From: Cloacimonetes bacterium UBA6081
GTDB lineage: Bacteria; Cloacimonadota; Cloacimonadia; Cloacimonadales; Cloacimonadaceae
Direction of reading: 5' to 3'
Assembly: GCA_002428685.1 (NCBI GenBank)
Contig: DIXL01000062.1
Coordinates: 1-28,428 of the forward strand
Length of the DNA stretch: 28,428 nucleotides
Shown here: positions 15,935 to 24,409 of the stretch, in pieces
Layout of the letters: the number at the start of each line of letters is the position of its first letter
Numbering within the stretch: the stretch's first letter is position 1
Position numbers and translations under genes: made by a program
Notes under the pieces: generated by a model
The model's database searches: none
Seen by the model: the letters and a program-made list of their open reading frames with translations, nothing else
Told to the model about the DNA's origin: nothing

Positions 15935-16379
15935 AGTAGTCTCCTTTCCCATTATTTGATTGTTAGGGTTATTACTTTTTTTGTTAGCCCCAGAATGCCT
16001 TATAACAGCGGTTTTCCGGGCGTTTTAACACACCTTTAATCGGGATCTATTTTTTGCCATTTGCATCGCAAGTGGCCTACACACTATGAACTGTGAGAAT
16101 TCTATTCCTCATCGTGAGTATAATAAAGCAGGCATAGGAATTCTGTCAAGCAGGAATTTGCATTCTGCCATACCACATCTGTATTTCCTTAGAAACCACA
16201 ATAGTTACAGCTATAGTAGTAACACGGATGACCAGCAGTAAATGTTCCTTGTTTCCTCCTTGAAATAAGGAATCATTACAGAATCACTAAGCATGAAGTC
16301 CGTATTGATTCCGCAATAATTCCGTAATTGGTGTAAGAGAGAAAGATTTGAGAAAGGCGGGACAAGTGATGTTAACTGA
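15935..16379. other. 445-bp non-coding region upstream of the giant secreted-protein gene
   Basis: No credible gene or tRNA is seen. It holds the ribosome-binding site and a possible promoter of the minus-strand giant gene. A weak hairpin (TTCCTT 16245-16250 with AAGGAA 16267-16272) and short AT-rich direct repeats of GAATTC-like words (about 16097-16165) are also present. It also forms the downstream flank of purE, which runs on the same strand; no clear terminator for purE was found. Confidence 0.5.
15999..16028 (-). promoter_or_regulatory. Possible promoter of the giant secreted-protein gene
   Basis: On the minus strand TTAAAA (16023-16028) and TATAAG (15999-16004) are 18 nt apart, about 65 nt before the start codon. 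The -35 match is weak, so this is tentative. The ribosome-binding site GGAAAGGAG lies at about 15941-15949. Confidence 0.28.
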
Positions 16380-16832
16380 TTATGTTTTAAGGCTTTCCTT
16401 GTAGGCCAGTAGTTTTTGTTGCAGAGGTTTATCGCTCAAGGCCAAAATTTGCAACGCAAAAAGGGCAGCGTTTTTGGCCCCATTGATTGCCATGCAGGCT
16501 ACCGGAACTCCCGGAGGCATTTGCACAATAGAATAGAGGGAATCCAGGCCGTTTAAAGCTCCGGAAGCCAGGGGTAAGCCAATTACCGGCAAAGTGGTAT
16601 ATGCGGCTATAACTCCGGGTAAATGTGCGGCAAGTCCCGCTCCGGCAATGATGACTTTGATACCTTCTTCTGCGGCTGTTTTGGCCAGGACTGCGGTTCT
16701 ATCCGGATTGCGGTGTGCCGAGGAGATGTGCAGATCGTAGGCTACCCCGAAAGAATCAAGAGTTTCGGTGGTAGCACTGATCTTTTCGAGGTCGTTTTTG
16801 CTGCCCAGAATAATTCTGACGCAGGGGGTCAT
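16380..16832 (-). CDS. purE: N5-carboxyaminoimidazole ribonucleotide mutase (PurE class I)
   Basis: PurE converts N5-CAIR to CAIR in purine biosynthesis; class I enzymes need a partner PurK, which is not in this window. The 150-aa protein has GSKND (10-14), SAHRNP (38-43, with the catalytic His40), IAGAGLAAHLPG (62-73), and GLDSLYSIVQMPPGVPVA (95-112). All are class I signatures at normal length. Its ATG overlaps the stop of the upstream HTH-EIIA gene by four bases (ATGA), so the two are translationally coupled. That partner is unusual for purE. No other purine gene is nearby. Confidence 0.96.
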   Translation of the reverse strand: MTPCVRIILGSKNDLEKISATTETLDSFGVAYDLHISSAHRNPDRTAVLAKTAAEEGIKVIIAGAGLAAHLPGVIAAYTTLPVIGLPLASGALNGLDSLYSIVQMPPGVPVACMAINGAKNAALFALQILALSDKPLQQKLLAYKESLKT

Positions 16833-17503
16833 TTATTCATCTGCTCCGGGATAACGGTAAGAGCCTTATGGATTTCCGCCGCATCAACCGCAGTGCTGAA
16901 ACTGGATAGGATTTCAGGATTCATAATCAGCTTGGAGATGTAGGACAGCGAAAACAGATGCTGCTTGTCGTTGTGCAGCAGCAACATAAAGAAGATGTTC
17001 ACAGGTTTGTTATCTGGCGCATCAAAGTCCACCGGTTCCGAAGAACGTCCGAACAGGATGCTGGGAGCTTTGATTTTAGAAGGATGCAGATGACGGGGGT
17101 GCAGCAGCGCAACACCATTGCCAATGGCAGTGGAAATAAGCTCTTCACGCGCCACCACAACTTCATACAGCCAGCGGGCATCGCGCACCAGTTTGAGGTC
17201 TTTGGCTTTTTCGCTAAGGATGCGGATGGCGTCGTATTTGTTTTCGGCCGAGAAATTGAGAAAGATGTTTTCGGGGCGCATATATTCTTCAAAATGACAG
17301 ATAACGCGCTTTAAGGCGAGCATTTTTTCGTCAATTTCGTTCAGGTTTTCCAGCCATTCATTCAGGGAATCCTCGTCTATTTTTACATTTTTCCCTACGA
17401 GTTTGCTTTCAAAAACGTTCGTTGAGATCATCTCGTGAATTACGCGCTCGGACACCTTTAACTTCTTGGCAGCTTCGGCTTTAGTTATAAACTTCTTGGC
17501 CAT
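16829..17503 (-). CDS. HTH (excisionase-like) domain fused to a PTS EIIA (PtsN-like) domain
   Basis: The 224-aa protein begins with a helix-turn-helix of the MerR/excisionase type (about 5-53; FITKAEAAKKLKVSERVIHEMI, then a short beta wing and SLNEWLENL). A linker follows, then a mannitol/fructose-type EIIA domain (about 77-219). The phosphorylatable histidine is H135 in NGVALLHPRH. The fold resembles nitrogen-PTS EIIA (PtsN) but with an added DNA-binding head. This suggests a phosphorylation- or metabolite-responsive regulator. A strong GGGAGG precedes the ATG at 17503 by 7 nt. It is coupled to purE by a 4-nt overlap and diverges from the lptE operon. No PTS EI or HPr gene is in this window, so the phosphate donor is unknown. 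Confidence 0.82.
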   Translation of the reverse strand: MAKKFITKAEAAKKLKVSERVIHEMISTNVFESKLVGKNVKIDEDSLNEWLENLNEIDEKMLALKRVICHFEEYMRPENIFLNFSAENKYDAIRILSEKAKDLKLVRDARWLYEVVVAREELISTAIGNGVALLHPRHLHPSKIKAPSILFGRSSEPVDFDAPDNKPVNIFFMLLLHNDKQHLFSLSYISKLIMNPEILSSFSTAVDAAEIHKALTVIPEQMNK

Positions 17504-17598
17504 GGATACCTCCCTTGTGATATCATCAGAATTACTAATTTAGATTTTTTGTAAGGTTTACCTTGACAAGGATAGTAGTTTTTTTTGGGTATGGCTTT

Positions 17599-18099
17599 AT
17601 GGTCAAGAAATATATTTACGCTATCCTGCTGTTAGCTGCCCTGAATGGGTGTTTTTACTCGGTTTATTCGAATGCCTACCCGCATTTAAAAAAAATCAGG
17701 GTATTGGCTTTTGAGAATCGAAGTGCAGAATATTCCCTGGGAGATTTGCTGCTTACCAGCCTGAACCGCGAAATCCGCAACGACGGAAGGCTAAAGCTGG
17801 TTACGGTGGATCCGGATTGCACCCTGGAAGGTGCTGTTTTATACTTTACGGAAACGGTTTATAGCTACGATAGTGCCAATCAGGTTCAGGATTATCAGTT
17901 GTCTTTAAGCGTTTCGGTAACCTTTACAGACCTGATAAAGAACCAGATTATTTATGAGAGCAAAAACCTTGTGCTAAGCGAACTTTATGCCGTTTCTCCA
18001 GGTGGAACGGCCAAATTTAAAAACAAAGAGGAAGCCACCAATGAGCTCATCACGAACCTCTACAAAACCATCCTTGCCAACAGCCTCGAAAAGTGGTGA
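17599..18099 (+). CDS. lptE: LptE-like LPS-assembly lipoprotein
   Basis: The start ATG 17599 gives a 17-residue lipoprotein signal, MVKKYIYAILLLAALNG, followed by the acylated Cys18 (LNGC lipobox). An earlier TTG at 17563 is possible but gives a poorer signal. The mature 149-aa domain fits LptE, with its pattern of conserved small blocks: IRVLAFENRSAEYSLGDLL, then LxGAVLYFTETVYSYDS, then alternating beta strands. LptE plugs the LptD barrel and helps insert lipopolysaccharide in the outer membrane. No lptD is in this window. The gene overlaps the following pseudouridine synthase by 59 nt in a different frame. Identity rests on pattern, not strong residue signatures, so a DUF-type lipoprotein remains possible. 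Confidence 0.72.
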   Translation: MVKKYIYAILLLAALNGCFYSVYSNAYPHLKKIRVLAFENRSAEYSLGDLLLTSLNREIRNDGRLKLVTVDPDCTLEGAVLYFTETVYSYDSANQVQDYQLSLSVSVTFTDLIKNQIIYESKNLVLSELYAVSPGGTAKFKNKEEATNELITNLYKTILANSLEKW

Positions 18100-18835
18100 T
18101 GGCGTGCGATTAAATCGATATTTGGCAGATTGTGGATTGGGCAGCCGTCGCAAAGCTGAAGAATTGATTCTCAGCGGCCGCATAAGCGTAAACGGTAAAG
18201 TTTGCCAGGATTTGGCAACTTACATCGAAATCGCCACAGATGAGGTTCTGCTGGATGGTAAAGCCCTGTCTGCCAAGAAAGAAAAGCTGTATCTGATTCT
18301 GAATAAGCCGCGTGGCTATGTAGTATCCCAAAGCGATGAACTCGGCAGGCAAACAGTTTACGATCTTTTGCCCGATAAAGGCCGGCAATTGGCCTATGCA
18401 GGAAGGCTGGATAAAAACTCCGAAGGCTTGTTGCTGTTTACCAATGATACGGCCTTGATAAATCTGCTAACTCATCCCAGCCATAAGGTGGAAAAAGTTT
18501 ATAAAGTGGATATCAACAGGCCACTGCGCAAAGCTGAGCTGGACAAACTGCGTAGCGGGGTGGAAATTGAAGAAGGGAAAACCCAGCCTGCCGGAGTATA
18601 TGTAAAACAGGAAACAGAGAACTCTATGTGCCTGAAATTGGTGATAACCGAAGGAAGGAAAAGACAAATCCGCCAGATGGTGGAAGCAGTTAACGCCAAA
18701 GTGAAAAGCCTGAAACGCCTGCAATTTGGTCCCCTGAAACTTAAAGATTTGCCTGTGGGACGTTGGCGGTTTTTAGAGCCAATGGAAGTGCGAGCTTTAT
18801 TTGGCGTGGTAAGAAATACAGACGGGAAGAAATGA
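18041..18835 (+). CDS. rluB: RluB/RsuA-family 23S rRNA pseudouridine synthase
   Basis: The 264-aa enzyme isomerises a uridine in rRNA. It has an N-terminal S4 RNA-binding domain (about 21-65: RLNRYLADCGLGSRRKAEEL) after a Ser/Thr-rich tail. The synthase domain contains AGRLDKNSEGLLLFTND with catalytic Asp124, and the GRKRQIRQM signature near residue 205. The layout matches RluB-type enzymes acting on 23S rRNA, though RsuA/RluE/RluF cannot be excluded by eye. The start at ATG 18041 is chosen for AGAGGA about 8 nt upstream. It lies inside lptE (59-nt overlap), so expression is probably coupled. ychF begins one nucleotide after its stop. Confidence 0.9.
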   Translation: MSSSRTSTKPSLPTASKSGDGVRLNRYLADCGLGSRRKAEELILSGRISVNGKVCQDLATYIEIATDEVLLDGKALSAKKEKLYLILNKPRGYVVSQSDELGRQTVYDLLPDKGRQLAYAGRLDKNSEGLLLFTNDTALINLLTHPSHKVEKVYKVDINRPLRKAELDKLRSGVEIEEGKTQPAGVYVKQETENSMCLKLVITEGRKRQIRQMVEAVNAKVKSLKRLQFGPLKLKDLPVGRWRFLEPMEVRALFGVVRNTDGKK

Positions 18836-18836
18836 A

Positions 18837-19913
18837 ATGAAACTTGCATTAATAGGCTTGCCAAAAACAGGAAAAACGACCATTTTCAATGCCTTAACGC
18901 GCACTGAACACAGCACTGATAAATATGCTCCTCCTGCTGGGGAAGCCAATATTGGAGTTGTTCCCGTCGCCGATGAGAGAATTACGCGGTTGTCGGAGCT
19001 TTATAAACCCAAAAAAACCATCTATGCCACAATTGAATATCATGATTATCCCGGAATTTTTGCCAAAGAGGCAGAAAGCGGTGAAAATGCCATGCTCTCC
19101 GAAGTGAAAAGTGCCGATGCCTTTGCCTTGGTTTTACGAGGCTTTAAAGATGAAGAATTGGATGGATTGTATGAGCTTGGCAGCCCCGAAAAGCAGTTTC
19201 AGCATATAGAAGAAGAGATGATTTTGGCCGATCTGATTGTGGCGGAAAAACGCATTGAAAAAATTGAGCTTGGCTATAAACGCGGAGTGCGAACCCCAGC
19301 CATCCAGGCTGAAGAAAAGGCACTGAGAGCTATTATAGACCAGTTGCAGGACAATAAGCCCCTGCGTGATTTGCAGCTTCCTCCCGACGAAGAAAAGGCG
19401 GTGCGGGGTTTTCAGTTTTTTTCTTCTAAGCCGATGCTGATCTTAGTCAATACTTCCGAAGATAGCCTTTCTGCCTGGGACAGCACTTTGCAGATTTTTG
19501 CCGACAAAGGCTTTAAGGCAAATGTTATCGCCGGAAAGTTTGAAGAAGAGCTTAGTAAGCTGGATAGCGAAGAGGCAGAAATGTTTATGACCGATATGGG
19601 CTTGGCAGAATCTATCCGCGACCGTTTGACTCACTGGAGTTATCAGCTTTTGGGCAATATCAGTTTTTTTACGGTTGGCCCGGATGAGGTGCGCGCCTGG
19701 ACTGTGGAACGCGGAGCAAATGCAGTAACCGCTGCGGGGAAAATTCATAGCGATCTGGCCAGAGGATTTATTAGGGCAGAGTGTTTTAAGTATGATGATA
19801 TAATAAACCACGGAAGTGAAAAAGTCCTGAAAGAAAAGGGGCTTTTCCGCTTGGAAGGTAAAGAATACATTGTTAAAGATGGGGATATTATCTCCATCCG
19901 CTTTAATGTTTAG
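18837..19913 (+). CDS. ychF: YchF/OLA1-type GTPase/ATPase
   Basis: The 358-aa protein is a YchF-family P-loop NTPase. It has GLPKTGKTT (7-15) as G1, DYPG (70-73) as G3, and NTSE (205-208) as the relaxed NxxE G4 of this family. A C-terminal TGS domain (about 270-358) carries the characteristic WTVERGANAVTAAGKIHSDL and VKDGDIISIRFNV ends. YchF proteins bind ribosomes and hydrolyse ATP rather than GTP in many species. Residues KTGKT replace the more usual NVGKS of the family, so the P-loop is somewhat divergent. It is close-packed after the pseudouridine synthase and 12 nt before ftsK. Confidence 0.88.
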   Translation: MKLALIGLPKTGKTTIFNALTRTEHSTDKYAPPAGEANIGVVPVADERITRLSELYKPKKTIYATIEYHDYPGIFAKEAESGENAMLSEVKSADAFALVLRGFKDEELDGLYELGSPEKQFQHIEEEMILADLIVAEKRIEKIELGYKRGVRTPAIQAEEKALRAIIDQLQDNKPLRDLQLPPDEEKAVRGFQFFSSKPMLILVNTSEDSLSAWDSTLQIFADKGFKANVIAGKFEEELSKLDSEEAEMFMTDMGLAESIRDRLTHWSYQLLGNISFFTVGPDEVRAWTVERGANAVTAAGKIHSDLARGFIRAECFKYDDIINHGSEKVLKEKGLFRLEGKEYIVKDGDIISIRFNV

Positions 19914-19925
19914 TGAGGTTGCAGC

Positions 19926-22172
19926 GTGGCGGTAAAGCGAAAAAAGACGCTTAAGAAAACCAGTAAAAAGCTTGGCCCAATGCAGAAACGGCTGATTAGC
20001 GGAGTTCTGTGCATTTTGTCGGTTTTGGTGATCCTGGCTTTGGTGATGGGATACACTTCTATAAAAGCCGACATGGATACATTAAAGGGTGCGGGCAGCG
20101 TATTTAGCTGGTTTAGCCAAAGCGGCAGCGAAACTGAGAACCCGGTAGGTGTGTTTGGCATAGTATTTGGCTTTATGTTCATCTATTTGTTTGGTTATTG
20201 GTTTTCGCTGATAGGATTTATTGTGATTGCCGGAGTTTCGCTGCAATACTTTCTTGCCCCCGATCTGGACAGGAGCCGGCAAAAGGGTTATCTGCTGTTG
20301 ATTGTGCTGTTTTTGTTGCAGGCCTTGCTTTCTTCAAACCAGGAAGGATATTCACACAGTGTGATCCCTTTGTTCTTTTTCCGGATTTTGGCTGCGGTTT
20401 TTTCGGGAGTGGGTACGCGGATTATCCTGATTACCGGCATGGCACTTAGCATAGTGCTGATTATTGAATATGAGCGGCTCAAAAGTTGGATTCAGCTTAC
20501 TATAGAGGATTTTCAACGCAAACAGGAATCAAAAGAAACAAGCGCAAAACCAACCATTAACAAAGATACCGAACCCTCTCTGCCGATGAACATGAACGTT
20601 GTGGAGTCCAAACCGGTAATTCAAAACCATACGCAAATAAACCATCCCGAGCCACTTTCCTCTGAAACTGCCAAACCCAAAAAAGAAGCAAAAATGAAAC
20701 CTGTGATTAGTGAAGAGGATGATGAGCGGGAATATGTGATGCCCTCGATTTCGGACTTTTTGGAAAGCCCACTGAAGCTTTCGGATAAAGACCGCAAGGA
20801 AATTGAGAATCAGATAATCAGCACAAGCCAGATCTTAAAGGGTAAACTGGGTGAATTTGGGATTGAGGCAGAGGTTAAAAACGTAAACATTGGGCCGATC
20901 ATTACGCAATACGAACTGGAACCGGCCAAAGGGATAAAGGTAAGCAAGTTTTCGTCTCTGGCAGACGACCTGGCTTTGGCCATAAAAGCAAAATCAATCC
21001 GTGTGCAGGCTCCAATTCCTGGACGCGGACTAATAGGCATAGAGATTCCAAACCTGACGCGGGACATGATTTATCTGCGGGATTTACTGCTTTCCGAAGA
21101 GATGCGCACCATGCATTCCAAGCTTGCTTTTGGGCTGGGTAAAGATATTGCCGGTAAGCCATTGGTGGCGGATTTGACAAAAATGCCGCATCTACTAATT
21201 GCCGGAGCAACCGGAAGCGGTAAAAGCGTTTGTATAAACACCATCATCATGAGCTTGATTATGCGCACTACACCTGACGATTTGCGTTTGATTTTGATAG
21301 ACCCAAAAAGAGTGGAATTGGCTGGATATAACGATTTACCTCACCTTGTAGGCCAGGTGGTTACAGACCCCGACACAGCTTTGGAAACCATGTATTGGGC
21401 TGTGAAGGAAATGGAACATCGTTATGAACTGCTGCAGGAAGCCAAGGTACGCGACATAATTGGCTACAACGAAAAATGCGGTGAAGGCGATGACCTGGAA
21501 AAGCTGCCCTACATAGTAATAATTGTGGATGAATTTGCCGATCTGATTATGACCAGTGGCAAGGATATAGAACTGCCAATTACCCGATTGGCACAAATGG
21601 CAAGAGCTGTGGGCATTCATTTGATTCTGGCTACGCAGCGGCCGTCTATAAAGGTGATTACGGGAATAATAAAGGCAAACTTCCCGGCCAGAATAGCCTT
21701 TCAGGTGTCTTCAAGGGTGGATTCGCGGGTCATATTGGATATGATTGGTGCGGAACGGCTTTTGGGAAATGGTGATATGCTGTATTTGCCTCCGGGAAAA
21801 GCCATGCCGGAACGCATTCACGGAGCCTATGTGTCGGATCATGAAATAGCCCGCACCTGTGATTTTCTGGCCATGCAACCAAAGCCAAAGCAGGATTTTA
21901 GTCTGGTGGTGGAAGACAAGGAAGATTTGGGATTCTTTGAGTATGATGATGAACTGTTTCCAGAGGCTGCCAGAGTGATTGTTTCCAGTGGAACAGCTTC
22001 GGTATCCATGCTGCAAAGGCATTTTAAGATAGGCTATGCCAGAGCCGGTCGCCTGATTGACCTTTTGGAAAGAGCCAGAGTGATTGGCCCGCATTTGGGC
22101 AGTAAATCACGCGATGTAGTGGCCACCCGCGAAGATTTGATTCGCATTGGAGTAGTAAGTGACCAAGATTAA
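19926..22172 (+). CDS. ftsK: FtsK/SpoIIIE-type DNA translocase
   Basis: The 748-aa protein pumps DNA at the division septum and helps resolve chromosome dimers. An N-terminal membrane domain (about 20-180, several spans) precedes a charged, poorly conserved linker (about 190-275). The motor follows, with Walker A GATGSGKS (427-434), Walker B VDEFAD (534-539) and LILATQRPS just after. A C-terminal winged-helix gamma domain (about 680-745, FKIGYARAGRLIDLLERARVIG) would read KOPS/SRS-like polar sequences. The start is GTG 19926 with GAGGTTG upstream. lolA starts within its last codons (14-nt overlap). The linker is short compared with E. coli FtsK but typical for SpoIIIE-type proteins. Confidence 0.96.
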   Translation: MAVKRKKTLKKTSKKLGPMQKRLISGVLCILSVLVILALVMGYTSIKADMDTLKGAGSVFSWFSQSGSETENPVGVFGIVFGFMFIYLFGYWFSLIGFIVIAGVSLQYFLAPDLDRSRQKGYLLLIVLFLLQALLSSNQEGYSHSVIPLFFFRILAAVFSGVGTRIILITGMALSIVLIIEYERLKSWIQLTIEDFQRKQESKETSAKPTINKDTEPSLPMNMNVVESKPVIQNHTQINHPEPLSSETAKPKKEAKMKPVISEEDDEREYVMPSISDFLESPLKLSDKDRKEIENQIISTSQILKGKLGEFGIEAEVKNVNIGPIITQYELEPAKGIKVSKFSSLADDLALAIKAKSIRVQAPIPGRGLIGIEIPNLTRDMIYLRDLLLSEEMRTMHSKLAFGLGKDIAGKPLVADLTKMPHLLIAGATGSGKSVCINTIIMSLIMRTTPDDLRLILIDPKRVELAGYNDLPHLVGQVVTDPDTALETMYWAVKEMEHRYELLQEAKVRDIIGYNEKCGEGDDLEKLPYIVIIVDEFADLIMTSGKDIELPITRLAQMARAVGIHLILATQRPSIKVITGIIKANFPARIAFQVSSRVDSRVILDMIGAERLLGNGDMLYLPPGKAMPERIHGAYVSDHEIARTCDFLAMQPKPKQDFSLVVEDKEDLGFFEYDDELFPEAARVIVSSGTASVSMLQRHFKIGYARAGRLIDLLERARVIGPHLGSKSRDVVATREDLIRIGVVSDQD

Positions 22173-22779
22173 ACTCCTTATTATCGCATTTTTGATGCTG
22201 TCACTGTCGTTACAGGCAATCGGGAAAGACGCACTTTATAAAAAGCTATGGGATGCCTATGGGAGTATCAGCAGTTTTCAGGCAGCCGTTAAGCAAGATA
22301 ATTACTTTGCTCAGATAAAAAAGACTATTAGCTACAATGGCAATATCTACTCTACCAAAGGCCGAATGGTTATCCGCTTTGAAAAGCCAAACTTCCAACG
22401 CCTGATGATTTCCGGTGGCATGGTGGATTTGTATGATTCCAGCAGTAAAACTGTGTTTCGCAGCCGCATGCAGCCAGAATTTGGCAAGATGAATCCGGTG
22501 GAGATATTACAGCATTACTGGAAGAAATCATCAGTAATCGTGAGTGCCGAAGAGGGCAATATCAGCCAAGTGAAACTGAAACCCATTAGTGATCCGGTAA
22601 TTGTGGAGCTAACCGCAAAGATTAACCACAAAAGCGGTTTGGTAGAAAGCCTGGGCTATACAGATGCAAATGGCAACAGAGTTTCTTATTCGTTTTCCGG
22701 CATCAAAACCAACGCTAAAATTCCAGACTCGGTGTGGAACTATACATATCCCAAAAATGTGCAGGTGGTGCAACAATGA
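22159..22779 (+). CDS. lolA: LolA-type outer-membrane lipoprotein carrier protein
   Basis: The 206-aa product has a Sec signal peptide (KLLIIAFLMLSLSLQAIG, about 4-21) and a LolA-like beta fold. The family pattern is visible in SFQAAVKQDNYF, then a GRMVIRFEKPNFQRLMISG block (about 70-88), DLYD, and the late VELTAKINHKSG and VWNYTYPK. LolA carries lipoproteins from LolCDE in the inner membrane to the outer membrane. The start GTG 22159 lies within ftsK (14-nt overlap), a common ftsK-lolA arrangement. Its stop overlaps the next start as ATGA. Sequence conservation in LolA is low, so context strengthens the call. Confidence 0.85.
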   Translation: MTKIKLLIIAFLMLSLSLQAIGKDALYKKLWDAYGSISSFQAAVKQDNYFAQIKKTISYNGNIYSTKGRMVIRFEKPNFQRLMISGGMVDLYDSSSKTVFRSRMQPEFGKMNPVEILQHYWKKSSVIVSAEEGNISQVKLKPISDPVIVELTAKINHKSGLVESLGYTDANGNRVSYSFSGIKTNAKIPDSVWNYTYPKNVQVVQQ

Positions 22780-23831
22780 TCGCATTAATCATGGCCGGAG
22801 GTTCCGGAACCCGTTTTTGGCCAAAAAGCCGTAAGAATTATCCCAAACAGTTTCTAAATGTGCAAGGCAGCACTTCTATGCTGCAAAAAACAGTGCAACG
22901 CCTCCTCTCAAAAATCGCATTGCACGATGTCTATATAGTAACTGCGGCAAATCAGGTGGATTTGGTTAAGCAGCATTTACCTCGTCTGCCCGAAGAGAAT
23001 ATCATCATAGAACCTTTTGGCATGAACACAGCTCCCTGTATTGCCCTTAGCCTGGAGTATCTTAAAACCCGCTATGCAGATGGAGAGATCATGCTTGTGT
23101 TGCCGGCAGACCATGTGGTAAGCGATGTGCATGGATTTTTGGCAAGTCTGAATCCAGCCGAAACAGAGGCTCGCAAAGGCAGATTGATAACCTTTGGTAT
23201 AGAGCCGGATTATCCTGCAACTGGATTTGGCTACATCGAAGCCGGAAAAGACATTGCCCTACAGGTAAAAGAAGTATTGCGCTTTAAAGAAAAACCAGAC
23301 CAGGCAACCGCAGAAGAATTTTTACAACAAGGTAGTTTTTATTGGAATAGTGGGATGTTTTGTTGGAGCATTCAGGCTATCAGCGAAGCATTCAAAGCCC
23401 ATTTACCCGAAGTTGCAAAGCTAAGCCACAAAATTGCAGATAAGTGGGAATCTGAAGGCTTTGAGACAGATATTTCGGAACTATATAAACAAATGCCCCG
23501 TATTCCAATAGATATTGGCATTATGGAAAAGGCAGAGTTCAGAGGCATAATACCCGTAAACTATGGCTGGAGCGACGTTGGAAGCTGGAAAGCTCTGGCA
23601 GACATCACTCCCAAAGGAGTCGGAGGCAATCATTTCGCCAACGGCGGCTTTGCTTTGTCAGCCACAGGCAACTATATTGACACCAAAAAGTGGACGGCTG
23701 TGATTGGGCTTGATAACATCTGTATTATCGAAACCGATGATGCGATTTTAGTGTGCAGTAAAGACAAAAGTGAAGATGTAAAAAAAGTAGTGGATTATTT
23801 AACAGATAGAGGAGACGAAAAACTGTTATGA
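22776..23831 (+). CDS. manC: Mannose-1-phosphate guanylyltransferase (GDP-mannose pyrophosphorylase)
   Basis: The enzyme makes GDP-mannose from mannose-1-phosphate and GTP for envelope glycans. The 351-aa protein has the nucleotide-binding signature GGSGTRFWP...PKQFL (8-27). FGMNTAPCIA, FKEKP, WNSGMFCW and NYGWSDVGSW are all hallmarks of type I GMPs. It lacks the C-terminal isomerase domain of bifunctional ManC/AlgA proteins. The ATG at 22776 overlaps the lolA stop. Upstream in-frame codons would lie within lolA and are rejected. It may serve LPS or exopolysaccharide synthesis, fitting its envelope neighbours. Confidence 0.93.
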   Translation: MIALIMAGGSGTRFWPKSRKNYPKQFLNVQGSTSMLQKTVQRLLSKIALHDVYIVTAANQVDLVKQHLPRLPEENIIIEPFGMNTAPCIALSLEYLKTRYADGEIMLVLPADHVVSDVHGFLASLNPAETEARKGRLITFGIEPDYPATGFGYIEAGKDIALQVKEVLRFKEKPDQATAEEFLQQGSFYWNSGMFCWSIQAISEAFKAHLPEVAKLSHKIADKWESEGFETDISELYKQMPRIPIDIGIMEKAEFRGIIPVNYGWSDVGSWKALADITPKGVGGNHFANGGFALSATGNYIDTKKWTAVIGLDNICIIETDDAILVCSKDKSEDVKKVVDYLTDRGDEKLL

Positions 23832-24379
23832 ACAAGCTTATTTTAGTGCTTATCCTCCTTACCACGGGGACAATTATTCTGGCTACTGCTCCTGGCTATA
23901 ATTTTGAGAAAAATGACGAAGAAAGAGCATATAGAGGCTACTACAAAGTGGATAAAGGCTTGCCCTATGTGTATGATGAAATTGATAACAAACAATACAG
24001 ATTGCTATTGGCACCCAAAGAAGCCATGGACAGCCTGGAGATTGTGTTAATAGAAAACGATAGCCTCTATGTGGAAGGCGTCCCCACCAGGGATGGGGTT
24101 TTTGTTACCAGCCTTGTAACTGGCATTGATGCCGAAAACTGGTGGAGCTTGCGTTCCCATGATCTGGCGTATAACTACTATGATGAACTTTCCACCTTTA
24201 AGGTCAATTCCAAAAGCTGTATAGGCTGCCAGCTTTGCGTTCCAGCTTGTCCAGCCGGTGCAATCAGCATGGAAAAAGGAAAAGCAGTGATAGACCCAGT
24301 AAAATGCGTGGAATGCGGAATCTGCATAGATGGTAATGGTAAATATAGAGGATGTCCGGTAAGGGCAATTAGCAAGTAG
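23828..24379 (+). CDS. Exported ferredoxin-like 2x[4Fe-4S] protein
   Basis: The 183-aa product begins with a likely Sec signal or N-terminal membrane anchor (LILVLILLTTGTIILATAPG, about 4-23). An uncharacterised domain of about 100 residues follows, then a C-terminal dicluster ferredoxin (129-183). Cluster one has CIGCQLCVPACP (C131, C134, C137, C141). Cluster two has CVECGIC plus a Cys nine residues on before Pro (C160, C163, C166, C176), longer than the standard three-residue gap. It is coupled to manC by a 4-nt ATGA overlap. If it is exported, folding of Fe-S clusters through Sec is unusual, as Tat is normal and no twin-Arg is visible. Possibly it is anchored with the ferredoxin facing the cytoplasm. 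Its redox partner is unknown; the next gene is a nitroreductase. Confidence 0.8.
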   Translation: MNKLILVLILLTTGTIILATAPGYNFEKNDEERAYRGYYKVDKGLPYVYDEIDNKQYRLLLAPKEAMDSLEIVLIENDSLYVEGVPTRDGVFVTSLVTGIDAENWWSLRSHDLAYNYYDELSTFKVNSKSCIGCQLCVPACPAGAISMEKGKAVIDPVKCVECGICIDGNGKYRGCPVRAISK

Positions 24380-24409
24380 AATCTAAACCCTTAACCCAGG
24401 AGGAAACAA

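Noticed and set aside
17563..17568. TTGACA as a -35 box for lptE
   Set aside because: A -10 at normal spacing would fall about 10 nt before the start codon and matches poorly (GGGTAT).
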